From Promethearchaeota archaeon (lineage in GTDB: Archaea > Asgardarchaeota > Lokiarchaeia > Sigynarchaeales > SOKP01), in the NCBI GenBank assembly GCA_030605085.1, contig JAUWBH010000043.1:1-36081 (forward strand): a stretch of DNA of 36,081 nt. Direction: 5' to 3'. Each line of letters starts with the position of its first letter. The stretch's first letter is position 1. This document shows, piece after piece, positions 15,005-23,251 of the stretch. The position numbers were made by a program, and so were the translations under genes. The notes beneath the pieces were generated by a model. That model was not told where the DNA came from, searched no databases, and saw only the letters and a list, made by a program, of their open reading frames with translations.

Positions 15005-15745
15005 ATGTTAATCGATCCAAAAGTAAAAAGATTAGTTATCTTCAATGCTGGTGGCGGGATAGTAGAAAGGGAAATTAAATTGACCCTACAACAAGGAAGT
15101 AATGAATTTCAAATTCAGAATGTTCCAGCAAGTTTTGATCCTAGCTCTGCCGACATAAGATTAGAATATCTTAATCCACAAGAAGATAAAGATTTAATTA
15201 CACTACAACAAACGATCGTTTCGTTACCTGATAGGACTAATGCAGAACAAATTATTAATAGAGAGAAGTCTGCTGCAACCAATATTATATCATACTCAAT
15301 AGATTTTACAAGAGAAATGAGAGAAAAGGTATCAAATATCTGTGAAGCGAGTTCATATAGGACATACGCAGACATGGCTGGCACATTTGATTTTATCATA
15401 AATTCTAAAAAGGAAGGTGATGTTATAGTAAAAATCCTTTATTTTGTAAACGACCTACGAATTCGATGGGAGACAACACTACAAGTAAATATAAATCCTG
15501 ACGGGAAAACTGCCGAGTTAGAAGGATTTTTGGTCGTTGATAATCAAAGTGGTTTTTCTTACGATAATGTAGAACTCGGATTTGCAATATTTGAGCTTCC
15601 ATCTGCCGTCCCTCCAAGTGTATATCCATCTGTTCCAGTTTCCCAAATGCAAATGGAAGCTAATGCTCCTGCTCCATTAAGACAAGCAATAATGGGAGAA
15701 TTAAAACAATTAAAAAAGACACAAAGATTAAAAAGTTTATTATGA
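15005..15745 (+). CDS. DUF4139-like protein, N-terminal half (intact copy)
   Basis: This 246-residue protein has the N-terminal pattern of DUF4140/DUF4139 (MuiA-like) proteins: a hydrophobic strand with GGGIVEREIKLTLQQGSNEF, then IQNVPASFDPSSADIRLEY. In the second half comes the beta domain ILYFVNDLRIRW...AELEGFLVVDNQSGFSYDNVELGFAIFELP, corresponding to the family YxVxxAxWxPxY/NxTGEDWxxVxL region. The domain is not finished here. The continuation is encoded in the next gene 14 bases downstream, so the usual single protein is split in two. There is no signal peptide. The molecular role of the family is unknown. A damaged copy is at 27931. Confidence 0.7.
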   Translation: MLIDPKVKRLVIFNAGGGIVEREIKLTLQQGSNEFQIQNVPASFDPSSADIRLEYLNPQEDKDLITLQQTIVSLPDRTNAEQIINREKSAATNIISYSIDFTREMREKVSNICEASSYRTYADMAGTFDFIINSKKEGDVIVKILYFVNDLRIRWETTLQVNINPDGKTAELEGFLVVDNQSGFSYDNVELGFAIFELPSAVPPSVYPSVPVSQMQMEANAPAPLRQAIMGELKQLKKTQRLKSLL

Positions 15746-15759
15746 GATGATAATAAAAT

Positions 15760-16428
15760 ATGAAAGCTAATGTTCCAACAAGAAAAAAAATAAAGTTAAA
15801 TTGGTTTAAATCTAAATGTGATTTTAATATTGAACGTAAAATTGATATTCAATATACTTCAAGCTCAGTATCTTCAAATAAATTAAATTGGGATGTTATC
15901 GTTAAATATGTGTTGATTAAAGAAGGAGAGGGTATTGAGATTCCCACAAATTCTCCTATGACTCTCTACAAAAATAATCTTCCTTTTCTATTTCTTCAAA
16001 CTGCTGAATCAATTGGTAATAAGATCATCTCTGAGGATCTCATAGACGACGATATCGTGGTTGAAGATGACATCGTCCAAATTATCGAAGGTGAGACTAA
16101 AGTGACTTATGAAGATGCTAGGGATCCTAAGGAACACATTGAAGTCCGCACAAGATACGATAAAATCTCAAGAAAAATTACTATTGAAAATAAATTAGAC
16201 AACGAAATTGAGCTCGTTCTTGACTTTAAGCAGACAAAGGACGTCACTTTTGTAAAATCTGAACCAATACCGTCAGAAATAGAAGAACCCAATTACAAAT
16301 ATAATATTAAAATCCCCTCCGAAGAAAAGTCGAGAATATCGTTAGAGTTACAAGCTAAAATTGTATCAAGAGTTACTAAAATTAAACCTGAATTCATTGA
16401 AAAAGAAAAGAAATCGTTAGTAGAGTAA
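15760..16428 (+). CDS. DUF4139-like protein, C-terminal half
   Basis: This 222-residue, beta-rich protein looks like the missing C-terminal half of the DUF4139 fold. It has an opening IERKIDIQYT strand, then LPFLFLQTAESIGNKIISED and HIEVRTRYDKISRKITIENKLDNEIELVLDFKQT, the last like the family segment where conserved strands carry VxNxxxxxVxV. It ends in a Lys-rich tail. The gene starts 14 bases after the N-terminal half on the same strand, so the two products probably assemble into one fold (inference). The second N-terminal copy at 27.9 kb has no such partner. Confidence 0.6.
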   Translation: MKANVPTRKKIKLNWFKSKCDFNIERKIDIQYTSSSVSSNKLNWDVIVKYVLIKEGEGIEIPTNSPMTLYKNNLPFLFLQTAESIGNKIISEDLIDDDIVVEDDIVQIIEGETKVTYEDARDPKEHIEVRTRYDKISRKITIENKLDNEIELVLDFKQTKDVTFVKSEPIPSEIEEPNYKYNIKIPSEEKSRISLELQAKIVSRVTKIKPEFIEKEKKSLVE

Positions 16429-16840
16429 ACTCGAAGTTTGGATGCAATTATATCTCTTTTTTTTTATTCCAGTTTTGTTCAAAGTTCATTTAAATAAAGA
16501 AAATAAGATTTTACATAAAATTACAAAAAATTAGAAAAAATATACTTGAATGAAATTTTGAGTGAAATAGAATATAAAATCTTTTACAAGAAAAGCAACC
16601 ATCTTTTTTAGTTAAAAATATCATGTTCACTAAAATGAATCAATTTTAACTCTTTTTTAATTTGTAAAAATTTGATTCTTAAAAATTATTTTGTTTAGGC
16701 ATTATTTAAATCTTCTTTTAATTATAACAGAAAGTTATCATTCTTGTCAATTCAGAGAAATGATAAAAGATATGAATTATGGAATATTCACTAAATCACT
16801 TAAAATTTGAGTTTACTTAAAATTTAAAGGGACTTCTGAG
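16429..16840. other. AT-rich intergenic region
   Basis: I see no gene in these 412 bases. A T-run at about 16455-16464 could end the DUF4139 operon. An ATTATTTAAATC tract near 16701-16712 and the TTAAAATTTAAAGGG stretch just before the TTG at 16841 are candidate promoter elements for the acyl-CoA synthetase gene. Confidence 0.4.
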
Positions 16841-18325
16841 TTGCTGAGTGATAATATAATTGAACTGTTTCTTAATCCCAAATCTGTAGCTGTTATAGGT
16901 GCTTCTACAAATCTAATGAAAGGCGGTAATCGGATTTTGAATAATCTCACACAAAATAAGTTTAATGGTAAAATATATCCCATAAATCCTAACGCAGATG
17001 GTAAGGTCGTATATGGCTTAGAAATTAAAAAATCTGTTTTGGATATTGAAGACGAGATTGATCTCGCGATATTTTACATTCCAAATCGATTAATCCCTGG
17101 AATATTGGAAGAATGTGTGGAAAAAGGTATAAAAGGAGCAATTATTGAAGCATCTGGATTTGAAGAAGTAGGTGAACATGGTCTCAAATTAAGGGATCAA
17201 ATTCTAAAAATTACCGATAATTTTTCAAAAATAAGAGTTGTGGGCCCTAATTGTATGGGCGTTACTAGAATCGATGGGGATAGCGACAGTGATGAAAAAG
17301 GCGGATTCTTTTCTTCATTTGGTGTGTTATCTAACTATAAAAGAGGCAATATTGCTATTATTAGTCAGTCAGGAATGTTAAACGGTGGATATTTATTGCT
17401 TTTAATGACAATGTATCCCCATCTTGGTATAAGATACTCGTGTTCAATAGGTAATAAAATGGATATAGGGGAGGATCTTTTTTTAGAATATTTATTGCAA
17501 GATTCCACTGTGAATGTTATAGTAATTTACCTTGAATCGTTTAAGAACCCTAGAAAATTCATTGAATTATGTAGAAAAGCTAAGTCTATTCCAAATAAGA
17601 CGATTATACTAGCAAAGGGAGGATTAACTTCTCAAGGTCAGAAAGCGTCATTAAGCCATACGGGATCAATTTCAGAAGATTCAAAACTAACCAACGCTAT
17701 TATTAAACAAGCGGGTGTAATCCAAGCATATTGTTTCTTCGAGATGTTTCAAATAGCGAGGACCTTTTCAATGATGTATAAAGCAAATAAAGATTTGCCT
17801 ATAAATGGATTTGTAGCAATGATTGCTGGTTCTGGAGGTGCAGGTACTATGACTGCAGACCTCGCTATCCGATATGGTTTGAGATTCCCAATTTTAAGTG
17901 ATGATGCGTACAAAATTCTTGTTGATGTTTTTCCTGAGTGGATGCCTCCGAATAAATTCGCACTCGTAGATATTTGGCCTGCAATTGAAAAAGCTAAGGA
18001 TAAGGTTAGTGAAATGATGGATCGTGTTGTACAGACGATTTTAGACGAGCAAAAAATCGAGGGAATCTTCAATATGATGTTTTGCGCCAAGCGCTCTATG
18101 GATATGAATATTGAAAAGCGAATAGAGATTTATAAAAAATCCTCAAAACCTGTATTTTTCTGGCTTGTTGGAGAGAATGAATATGTCATTCAATTTTCAC
18201 ATTTACTAGCTCAACATAACATTCCAAGCTTTATAAATTTAGAAGACATGGTTAAAAACTTCAATCTCTTGGTACAAGAATCAAATAATAAAAAAAAGAT
18301 CTTGAATTATCTCAAATATTCTTAA
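16841..18325 (+). CDS. Acyl-CoA synthetase (ADP/NDP-forming) alpha subunit-like, intact copy
   Basis: This 494-residue protein joins a CoA-binding Rossmann domain (LNPKSVAVIGASTNLMKGGNR at the start) to a succinyl-CoA-ligase-like domain. The latter has GNIAIISQSGMLNGG and the phosphohistidine segment KASLSHTGSISED with His273. A third domain with VAMIAGSGGAGTMTADLA follows (about 325-494). This is the alpha-type chain of archaeal ADP-forming acyl-CoA synthetases, which interconvert acyl-CoA and acid plus ATP. The ATP-grasp beta chain is not in the window. The start is TTG at 16841, directly before the conserved core. A closely similar copy with an internal stop lies at 23252. DUF2804 follows 62 bases later. 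Confidence 0.85.
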   Translation: MLSDNIIELFLNPKSVAVIGASTNLMKGGNRILNNLTQNKFNGKIYPINPNADGKVVYGLEIKKSVLDIEDEIDLAIFYIPNRLIPGILEECVEKGIKGAIIEASGFEEVGEHGLKLRDQILKITDNFSKIRVVGPNCMGVTRIDGDSDSDEKGGFFSSFGVLSNYKRGNIAIISQSGMLNGGYLLLLMTMYPHLGIRYSCSIGNKMDIGEDLFLEYLLQDSTVNVIVIYLESFKNPRKFIELCRKAKSIPNKTIILAKGGLTSQGQKASLSHTGSISEDSKLTNAIIKQAGVIQAYCFFEMFQIARTFSMMYKANKDLPINGFVAMIAGSGGAGTMTADLAIRYGLRFPILSDDAYKILVDVFPEWMPPNKFALVDIWPAIEKAKDKVSEMMDRVVQTILDEQKIEGIFNMMFCAKRSMDMNIEKRIEIYKKSSKPVFFWLVGENEYVIQFSHLLAQHNIPSFINLEDMVKNFNLLVQESNNKKKILNYLKYS

Positions 18326-18387
18326 ATTAAATTTTAGATTTATATGCATTAAATTTTATTACTTTAGTTTTTAATTAATTTGAAAGA

Positions 18388-19437
18388 ATGATAAAAATGG
18401 GCAAACAAAACGAAATTACAAACCCATCGAATTTATTTAACGAAGATGGTTCTCTTGTACAGCGTGGATGGGCACGTAAACCTATATTAAAGTATAACAA
18501 AGAGAATATAGGAAAGGGATGGATGCGCGTTAAAGAATGGGATCATTATTCAATTTTAAATAAACAATTTGGATTGCAAGTTACAATCGGCGATATAGGT
18601 TATCTCACTCAAATGAGTTATGTTTGGCTCGATTTTGAAAACAAGAAAAGAGATGGTAAAGGAGTATTTAAACTTTTCACAAAATCTAAGGTACTTCCTT
18701 TAAGTTCGTTAGAGGATAGCGTAATTGAATTTCCTACTAAAAAATTTAAGTCAACGATAACCAAAAGTAATGATAAGCGGATTATCTCTATTGAGGACCC
18801 TTCCTTTTTAAACAAAGGAATTAAAGGAACTATTACTCTTTACGATAATCCTAAATGGGATAATACCGTAGTAGTGACTGGTTATAAAGAAGACCCTAGA
18901 CTATTTTATTATAATCATAAGATAAATATGATGCCAGCCTCTGGAGAAATAAAAATAGGTGAAGAAGAATATTCTTTTGACCCTGAAACTTCATTTGGAC
19001 TCATGGATTGGGGTCGTGGAATATGGCCATATAAAACCCATTGGTTATGGGCTTCGGCATGTGGAATGGTTAATGATATACCTGTTGCTTTTAATATAGG
19101 ATACGGATTTGGTTCAGTAGGTAGCGAGGAAGGTGCAACTCATACAGAAAACATTATATTTTATGACGGTAAAGCGCACAAAATTGATGAGGTGACTTTC
19201 CATCATGAAAATCGTGATCCCGAAAAACCTTGGAAGTTTACTAGCAATGACAACAGATTTAATATGATATTAGAACCTATAATCCCTCATAGAGATAAAA
19301 TTAACTTTGGCATAATATACCTTAATAGCTCTTTAATGCACGGTCTATATACTGGAGATATTATACTAGATAATGGAGAAAAAATACATATAGAAGAAAT
19401 GTTGGGTCACGCTGAGGATATCTACTGGCGCTGGTAA
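18388..19437 (+). CDS. DUF2804 family protein (intact copy)
   Basis: This 349-residue protein fits DUF2804: an N-terminal NLFNEDGSLVQRGWARKPILKYN, a central FGLMDWGRGIWPYKTHWLWASACG, and the end HAEDIYWRW. The family probably has a lipocalin-like double-barrel fold and has no proven activity. Starts at 18388 or at the ATG 18397 (MGKQNE) are possible. The last 394 bases (19044-19437) recur at 20925-21318 beyond the LAGLIDADG gene, with no indel and mostly silent differences. The gene follows the acyl-CoA synthetase closely on the same strand, which suggests joint work on a lipid- or isoprenoid-like acyl compound (inference). Confidence 0.85.
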   Translation: MIKMGKQNEITNPSNLFNEDGSLVQRGWARKPILKYNKENIGKGWMRVKEWDHYSILNKQFGLQVTIGDIGYLTQMSYVWLDFENKKRDGKGVFKLFTKSKVLPLSSLEDSVIEFPTKKFKSTITKSNDKRIISIEDPSFLNKGIKGTITLYDNPKWDNTVVVTGYKEDPRLFYYNHKINMMPASGEIKIGEEEYSFDPETSFGLMDWGRGIWPYKTHWLWASACGMVNDIPVAFNIGYGFGSVGSEEGATHTENIIFYDGKAHKIDEVTFHHENRDPEKPWKFTSNDNRFNMILEPIIPHRDKINFGIIYLNSSLMHGLYTGDIILDNGEKIHIEEMLGHAEDIYWRW

Positions 19438-19497
19438 ATGGAGCGATATAATAATATATGCATAGTAAAAATTATGGTATTTATTCCTTCAAACACA

Positions 19498-19507
19498 TTT
19501 TTTTTTT
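19498..19507 (+). terminator. T-run after DUF2804 gene
   Basis: Ten consecutive T occur 60 bases downstream of the DUF2804 stop, typical of archaeal intrinsic termination. The tract also lies at the tail of the convergent endonuclease gene. Confidence 0.4.
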
Positions 19508-19545
19508 ATGAATCTCTCTCTCTCTAATACTTTTTCAATTTTTAC

Positions 19546-20838
19546 TTATACTTCTATTCTTCGAAGTAAATCCCAATAATTAGAAGGTTTTAACTGTAGA
19601 CTATATTTCTTTATTAATTCTTCGATTTTAGTGACACATATACCAAATATCTCAGAAATCACTTCGGTTGGAATCTTTTCTATTAAATATTCGAGCTCCT
19701 TTCTTGAAAATGTTTTATCAAAATCAAATCGTGAATGTTTTGGATGAAAAATCTTTCGCTTTCTCGGTAAGGATTTTAGAAACGATAACTGCATTAGATT
19801 CATAATTTTAGGTCCTAAAGACAGAATATATTTTCCAGAATTATCCTTACGGGGGGAAATTTCATAAGGAATCCCAAATTTTTCTTTTATAGCTTCTAGA
19901 ATTTTCTTACCTTTTACTTCGATGGTTGAAGTTCCTTGCCAACCTTCAGCATCAAAAAATCCTAATAGAAATGCTAACAAAAGTTCGTAATTCTCATCTT
20001 TATTCTTATAATTATTAAATTCCATGTTGGGCCATTGAGTTTCTCCTGTTTTACTACCAACATAACCCAAATCTAACAGATCTTTAGACATAATATCACT
20101 CGTAAATTCAATTTCCACAAGAAAAACGATTCTCCCGTTCTTAGCCACTTCTTTTCTTTTATAGATTGAATTTGGATTAAGTCCTAATTCACCACATGCG
20201 AAATATAAGAATCTTATATCTTTTGCTCCAACACGAAAACTTATACGATTTCTTCTACCATCTCGGTAATGTCTCAACCTTCCATCCCCGAAGAAAAATC
20301 CTAAGATATAGGCTTTCTCAATTGAATTTATTTTTTTGAAATAATGTTCATTAAGGAATCTATGAGTACGCCAAGTTCGTCTTTCATTCCTTTTTGAAAT
20401 TAGAATTACTGGTTTATGATATGAGATATAATCAGTAATTAACTTTAATACATTATTAGATTTTGACCCAAGTTTGGTATTTAAAACTTCTTTCCATGTT
20501 AATAACTCTTCAAGAGCGAATTTAAATATTGGTTTGTTAACACCCCTTATCCTATAATCAAAATAATTTTTATTCTCAGCTAGTATTAAACCTATATTCT
20601 TAATTGTAATTTTTCCTGTTTGTTTATTTAAGTATTCTAGAGCTACAATTTTAGACAATTCTGAAATAAAATTATCCTTAAAAACCTTACTCGTTCTTAC
20701 TTTTTCAATAGATTTTCTATCTAAACTTGAAATATCATATTTTAATAACCAATCTTTATATTTTTTAAAATTTCTTTCATTTCTATCTCTAATGTAGGAT
20801 AAAATAATTGAATCCATATCACTATGTTCATTAATCAT
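19546..20838 (-). CDS. Stand-alone LAGLIDADG homing endonuclease-like protein
   Basis: This 430-residue protein has two LAGLIDADG motifs: AYILGFFFGDGRL at about 176-188 and LLLAFLLGFFDAEGWQG at about 286-302. The acidic residues (Asp185, and Asp296/Glu298) would bind the cleavage metals. A single-chain two-motif enzyme acts as a monomer on an asymmetric site. The N-terminal 170 residues are a helical region of unknown function. The C-terminal segment (PTEVISEIFGICVTKIEELIKKY) may be a DNA-binding helix-turn-helix. The gene is opposite in strand to its neighbours and lies between two copies of the DUF2804 3' end. It is neither in an intron nor an intein. Confidence 0.88.
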   Translation of the reverse strand: MINEHSDMDSIILSYIRDRNERNFKKYKDWLLKYDISSLDRKSIEKVRTSKVFKDNFISELSKIVALEYLNKQTGKITIKNIGLILAENKNYFDYRIRGVNKPIFKFALEELLTWKEVLNTKLGSKSNNVLKLITDYISYHKPVILISKRNERRTWRTHRFLNEHYFKKINSIEKAYILGFFFGDGRLRHYRDGRRNRISFRVGAKDIRFLYFACGELGLNPNSIYKRKEVAKNGRIVFLVEIEFTSDIMSKDLLDLGYVGSKTGETQWPNMEFNNYKNKDENYELLLAFLLGFFDAEGWQGTSTIEVKGKKILEAIKEKFGIPYEISPRKDNSGKYILSLGPKIMNLMQLSFLKSLPRKRKIFHPKHSRFDFDKTFSRKELEYLIEKIPTEVISEIFGICVTKIEELIKKYSLQLKPSNYWDLLRRIEV

Positions 20839-20907
20839 ACTTTTTGTGATTTATGTAATTCGTTAATCTTAATTTTCATTTAATCATTAAAGAGTTTGTA
20901 GAGGCTG

Positions 20908-21318
20908 ATGATTTATAGTGTTAAGTTATGGGGTTCGGCTTCTGGATTAGTGGATGGTGTGCCAGTTGCTTTCAATATAGGATACGGATTTGGTTCAGTT
21001 GGTAGTGAAGAAGGTGCAACTCACACAGAAAATATCATTTTTTACGATGGAAAGGCACATAAGATTGATGAGGTAACCTTTCACCACGAGAATAGAAATC
21101 CAGAAAAACCTTGGAAATTTACCAGCAATGACGATAGGTTTAATATGGTTTTAAAGCCCATAATTCCCCATAGAGATAAAATTAATTTTGGAATTATAAA
21201 ACTTAACTCTTCACTACTGCATGGTTTGTATACCGGAGATTTAATTTTAGACAATGGAGAAAAAATCCATGTTGTGGATATGTTAGGACACGCTGAAGAT
21301 ATTTTTTGGCGCTGGTAA
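20908..21318 (+). pseudogene. DUF2804 C-terminal fragment (displaced or truncated copy)
   Basis: From base 20925 onward the sequence aligns without gaps to 19044-19437 and encodes LWGSASGLVDGVPVAFNIG through HAEDIFWRW. The N-terminal two thirds of the gene are absent. The frame can start at the ATG 20908, but the first six codons are not homologous. By eye roughly four fifths of bases agree, and most changes are in third codon positions. The segment therefore diverged while under protein-level selection, not after truncation. It could still be translated as a 136-residue half-domain. A broken copy is more likely. Confidence 0.8.
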
Positions 21319-21332
21319 ATTATTCTTACATT

Positions 21333-21354
21333 AAAAAAAGATCTTTTTTTTTTT
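21333..21354. terminator. Palindromic A7/T11 terminator-like element
   Basis: AAAAAAAGATCTTTTTTT is a perfect 18-base palindrome extended by four more T. It begins 15 bases after the DUF2804 fragment stop. Archaeal T-rich termination is the simplest reading. Confidence 0.45.
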
Positions 21355-21386
21355 ATATTTTTTATTTTCTAATTTTCATTTTATTA

Positions 21387-21450
21387 GGTCTACAAGACTA
21401 CAACCCATCAAAAATAAAAAATTTTATGAGTGGGTGACCGACTATGTCGG
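21387..21450 (+). other. Possible structured RNA or operator before the PAS gene
   Basis: GGTC (21387-21390) with GACC (21436-21439) and ACCCA (21403-21407) with TGGGT (21431-21435) can form nested pairs. A perfect short hairpin CCGACTATGTCGG (21438-21450) follows at once and overlaps the GACC by two bases. In a very AT-rich gap this GC-rich pairing stands out. It lies 100 bases before the GTG of the sensor gene. Confidence 0.3.
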
Positions 21451-21551
21451 GTGAATTTTTTACTATTTTTTTTACCAAGTGCTCTTTTCATAAATTCAAA
21501 AATAAGTTTAAATTAATGAACTCTATTATGTCTTTGTAATTAACATAAGCG

Positions 21552-23123
21552 GTGAAATATTTGCAGATAATAAGAAATAGTGAGACAGAGTCTAACAATA
21601 AAAATCACGAATTAAACCAAATTTTTATTAAAATTATCGACTTTATACCAGACGCAATATTTATTATTGATCGGGACGAGAAAATATTGGCATGGAATAG
21701 TGCCATGGAAGAACTTACAAATACTAAGGCAGAAGATGTTATAGGGCATTATTGTTACGATTACTCCCTCCCGTTATACGGTGAAAAGAGACCTTTTTTG
21801 ATTAGTTTAGTACTTAATCCACAAAAGGAATTTGAAGTGAAATTTGATTCTTTCGAAAGAAATAAAGATACCCTTATTGCAGAAATTTTTGTTCCTCATC
21901 TAAAAACAGGAGATGCATATTTATGGGCAATAGCTAAACCTTTATACGATTCTCAAGGTAATATTATTGGTGCAATTGAATCAATCCGCGATATAACTAA
22001 TCAAAAAATAGCAGAACAAAAATTAAAAGAATCCGAAGAAAAATTCCGCACCGCTGTTGAAAACAGTCCAGATTTTATGGTGTTTATCAAAGCAGATGGG
22101 ACAATATTTGACATTAACCGTCTGGAAAAAGGATTTACCAGAGAAATGGTCATCGGTCAGAGTGTTTTCAATAAAAGTTTTTATGAAACTGAAGATCAGC
22201 TCGAATCCGCCCAAAAAGCGATCAGTGATACACTAGAACCCGGAGAAATAACCCACTACGAATACTCGCAAATAGCGCCGGATGGCTCACTGTCATTCTA
22301 TGAAACCAGAGTGTCTCCTTTTGGATATGATAATGAGGGCAAGATTATATCTCTCCAATTAGCAACTCGGGACATCACCGAGCGCAAGAAGGCAGAACAA
22401 AAATTAAAAGAATCCGAAGAGAGATTAAAAAAATTCATGGATTCAGCAACGGATTCTTTCATACTTTTTGACGCCAAATTTAATTATGTTGATTTAAATA
22501 AAAAATCAGAAACAATGTTCGGTCTAAATAAGGAAGAAGTAATTGGGAAGAATATTTTAGACATTGTACCTAATCTCAAGGAAACCAGCAGATATAACAA
22601 ATATTTGGAGGTTATAAAGACAGGAAAACCTTTTTTTATAGATGACCTTATTCCACAGCCTAAATTTGGAGATATTAATTTATCTGTGAGGGCATTTAAA
22701 GTAGGTGATGGACTTGGAATTATTGCTACGGACATCACCGAGCAAAAGAGGGCAGAAGAAAAATTAAAAAGACATATTAAGGAACTAAACTGTTTATATG
22801 GTATAACTAAATTGCTTAGTGAGCCAAATATTTCTGTTGATGAAGTATTAATCGATACTCTCGAGTTAATTAAAAGTGCTTTACAGTATCCAGAATTAAG
22901 TTGTGTTCAAATAATTTTTAATCGTAAAGAATATAAATCAAATAATTTTTCGATAACACCATCGAGCATATCTTATAATATTTTAGTAAACAATAGAGAG
23001 TTAAAAATAAAAGTTTATTATCTTGAAGAGAAATCTTTTTTAGAAGAAGAAAAAACCTTATTAAAAAAAATTGCAAGGCAGATAAAAGCTATATTTGAAA
23101 TTAAGTTGCAATGGATAATTTAA
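21552..23123 (+). CDS. Multi-PAS sensor protein without kinase domain
   Basis: This 523-residue soluble protein has three PAS domains (about 25-155, 158-285 and 290-405). Each is followed by the S-box linker motif DITNQKIAEQ, DITERKKAEQ or DITEQKRAEE and a coiled helix LKESEE. The C-terminal 115 residues look like a GAF-type domain that stops short. No HisKA/HATPase, GGDEF or output domain is present, so it may pass its signal to a separate partner. The start is GTG at 21552. The stretch coding for PAS2 (about 22020-22400) is visibly richer in G and C than the rest of the gene, which suggests a domain acquired from another source. Ligands are unknown. Confidence 0.82.
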   Translation: MKYLQIIRNSETESNNKNHELNQIFIKIIDFIPDAIFIIDRDEKILAWNSAMEELTNTKAEDVIGHYCYDYSLPLYGEKRPFLISLVLNPQKEFEVKFDSFERNKDTLIAEIFVPHLKTGDAYLWAIAKPLYDSQGNIIGAIESIRDITNQKIAEQKLKESEEKFRTAVENSPDFMVFIKADGTIFDINRLEKGFTREMVIGQSVFNKSFYETEDQLESAQKAISDTLEPGEITHYEYSQIAPDGSLSFYETRVSPFGYDNEGKIISLQLATRDITERKKAEQKLKESEERLKKFMDSATDSFILFDAKFNYVDLNKKSETMFGLNKEEVIGKNILDIVPNLKETSRYNKYLEVIKTGKPFFIDDLIPQPKFGDINLSVRAFKVGDGLGIIATDITEQKRAEEKLKRHIKELNCLYGITKLLSEPNISVDEVLIDTLELIKSALQYPELSCVQIIFNRKEYKSNNFSITPSSISYNILVNNRELKIKVYYLEEKSFLEEEKTLLKKIARQIKAIFEIKLQWII

Positions 23124-23251
23124 CTAGAATAATATTAGAATAACGAATTATTTTTTCTCTATAACTAAACGATGTAAAACTTTTTGAATTTTATAATATT
23201 TCATAAATCATCTTTAATAGAAGACATATTAAATACAAGTGTGCTACAAAA

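Noticed and set aside
19546..20838. Group I intron or intein carrying the LAGLIDADG gene
   Set aside because: The upstream DUF2804 gene is complete and uninterrupted, the endonuclease is on the opposite strand and there are no splice-junction residues, so it is free-standing.
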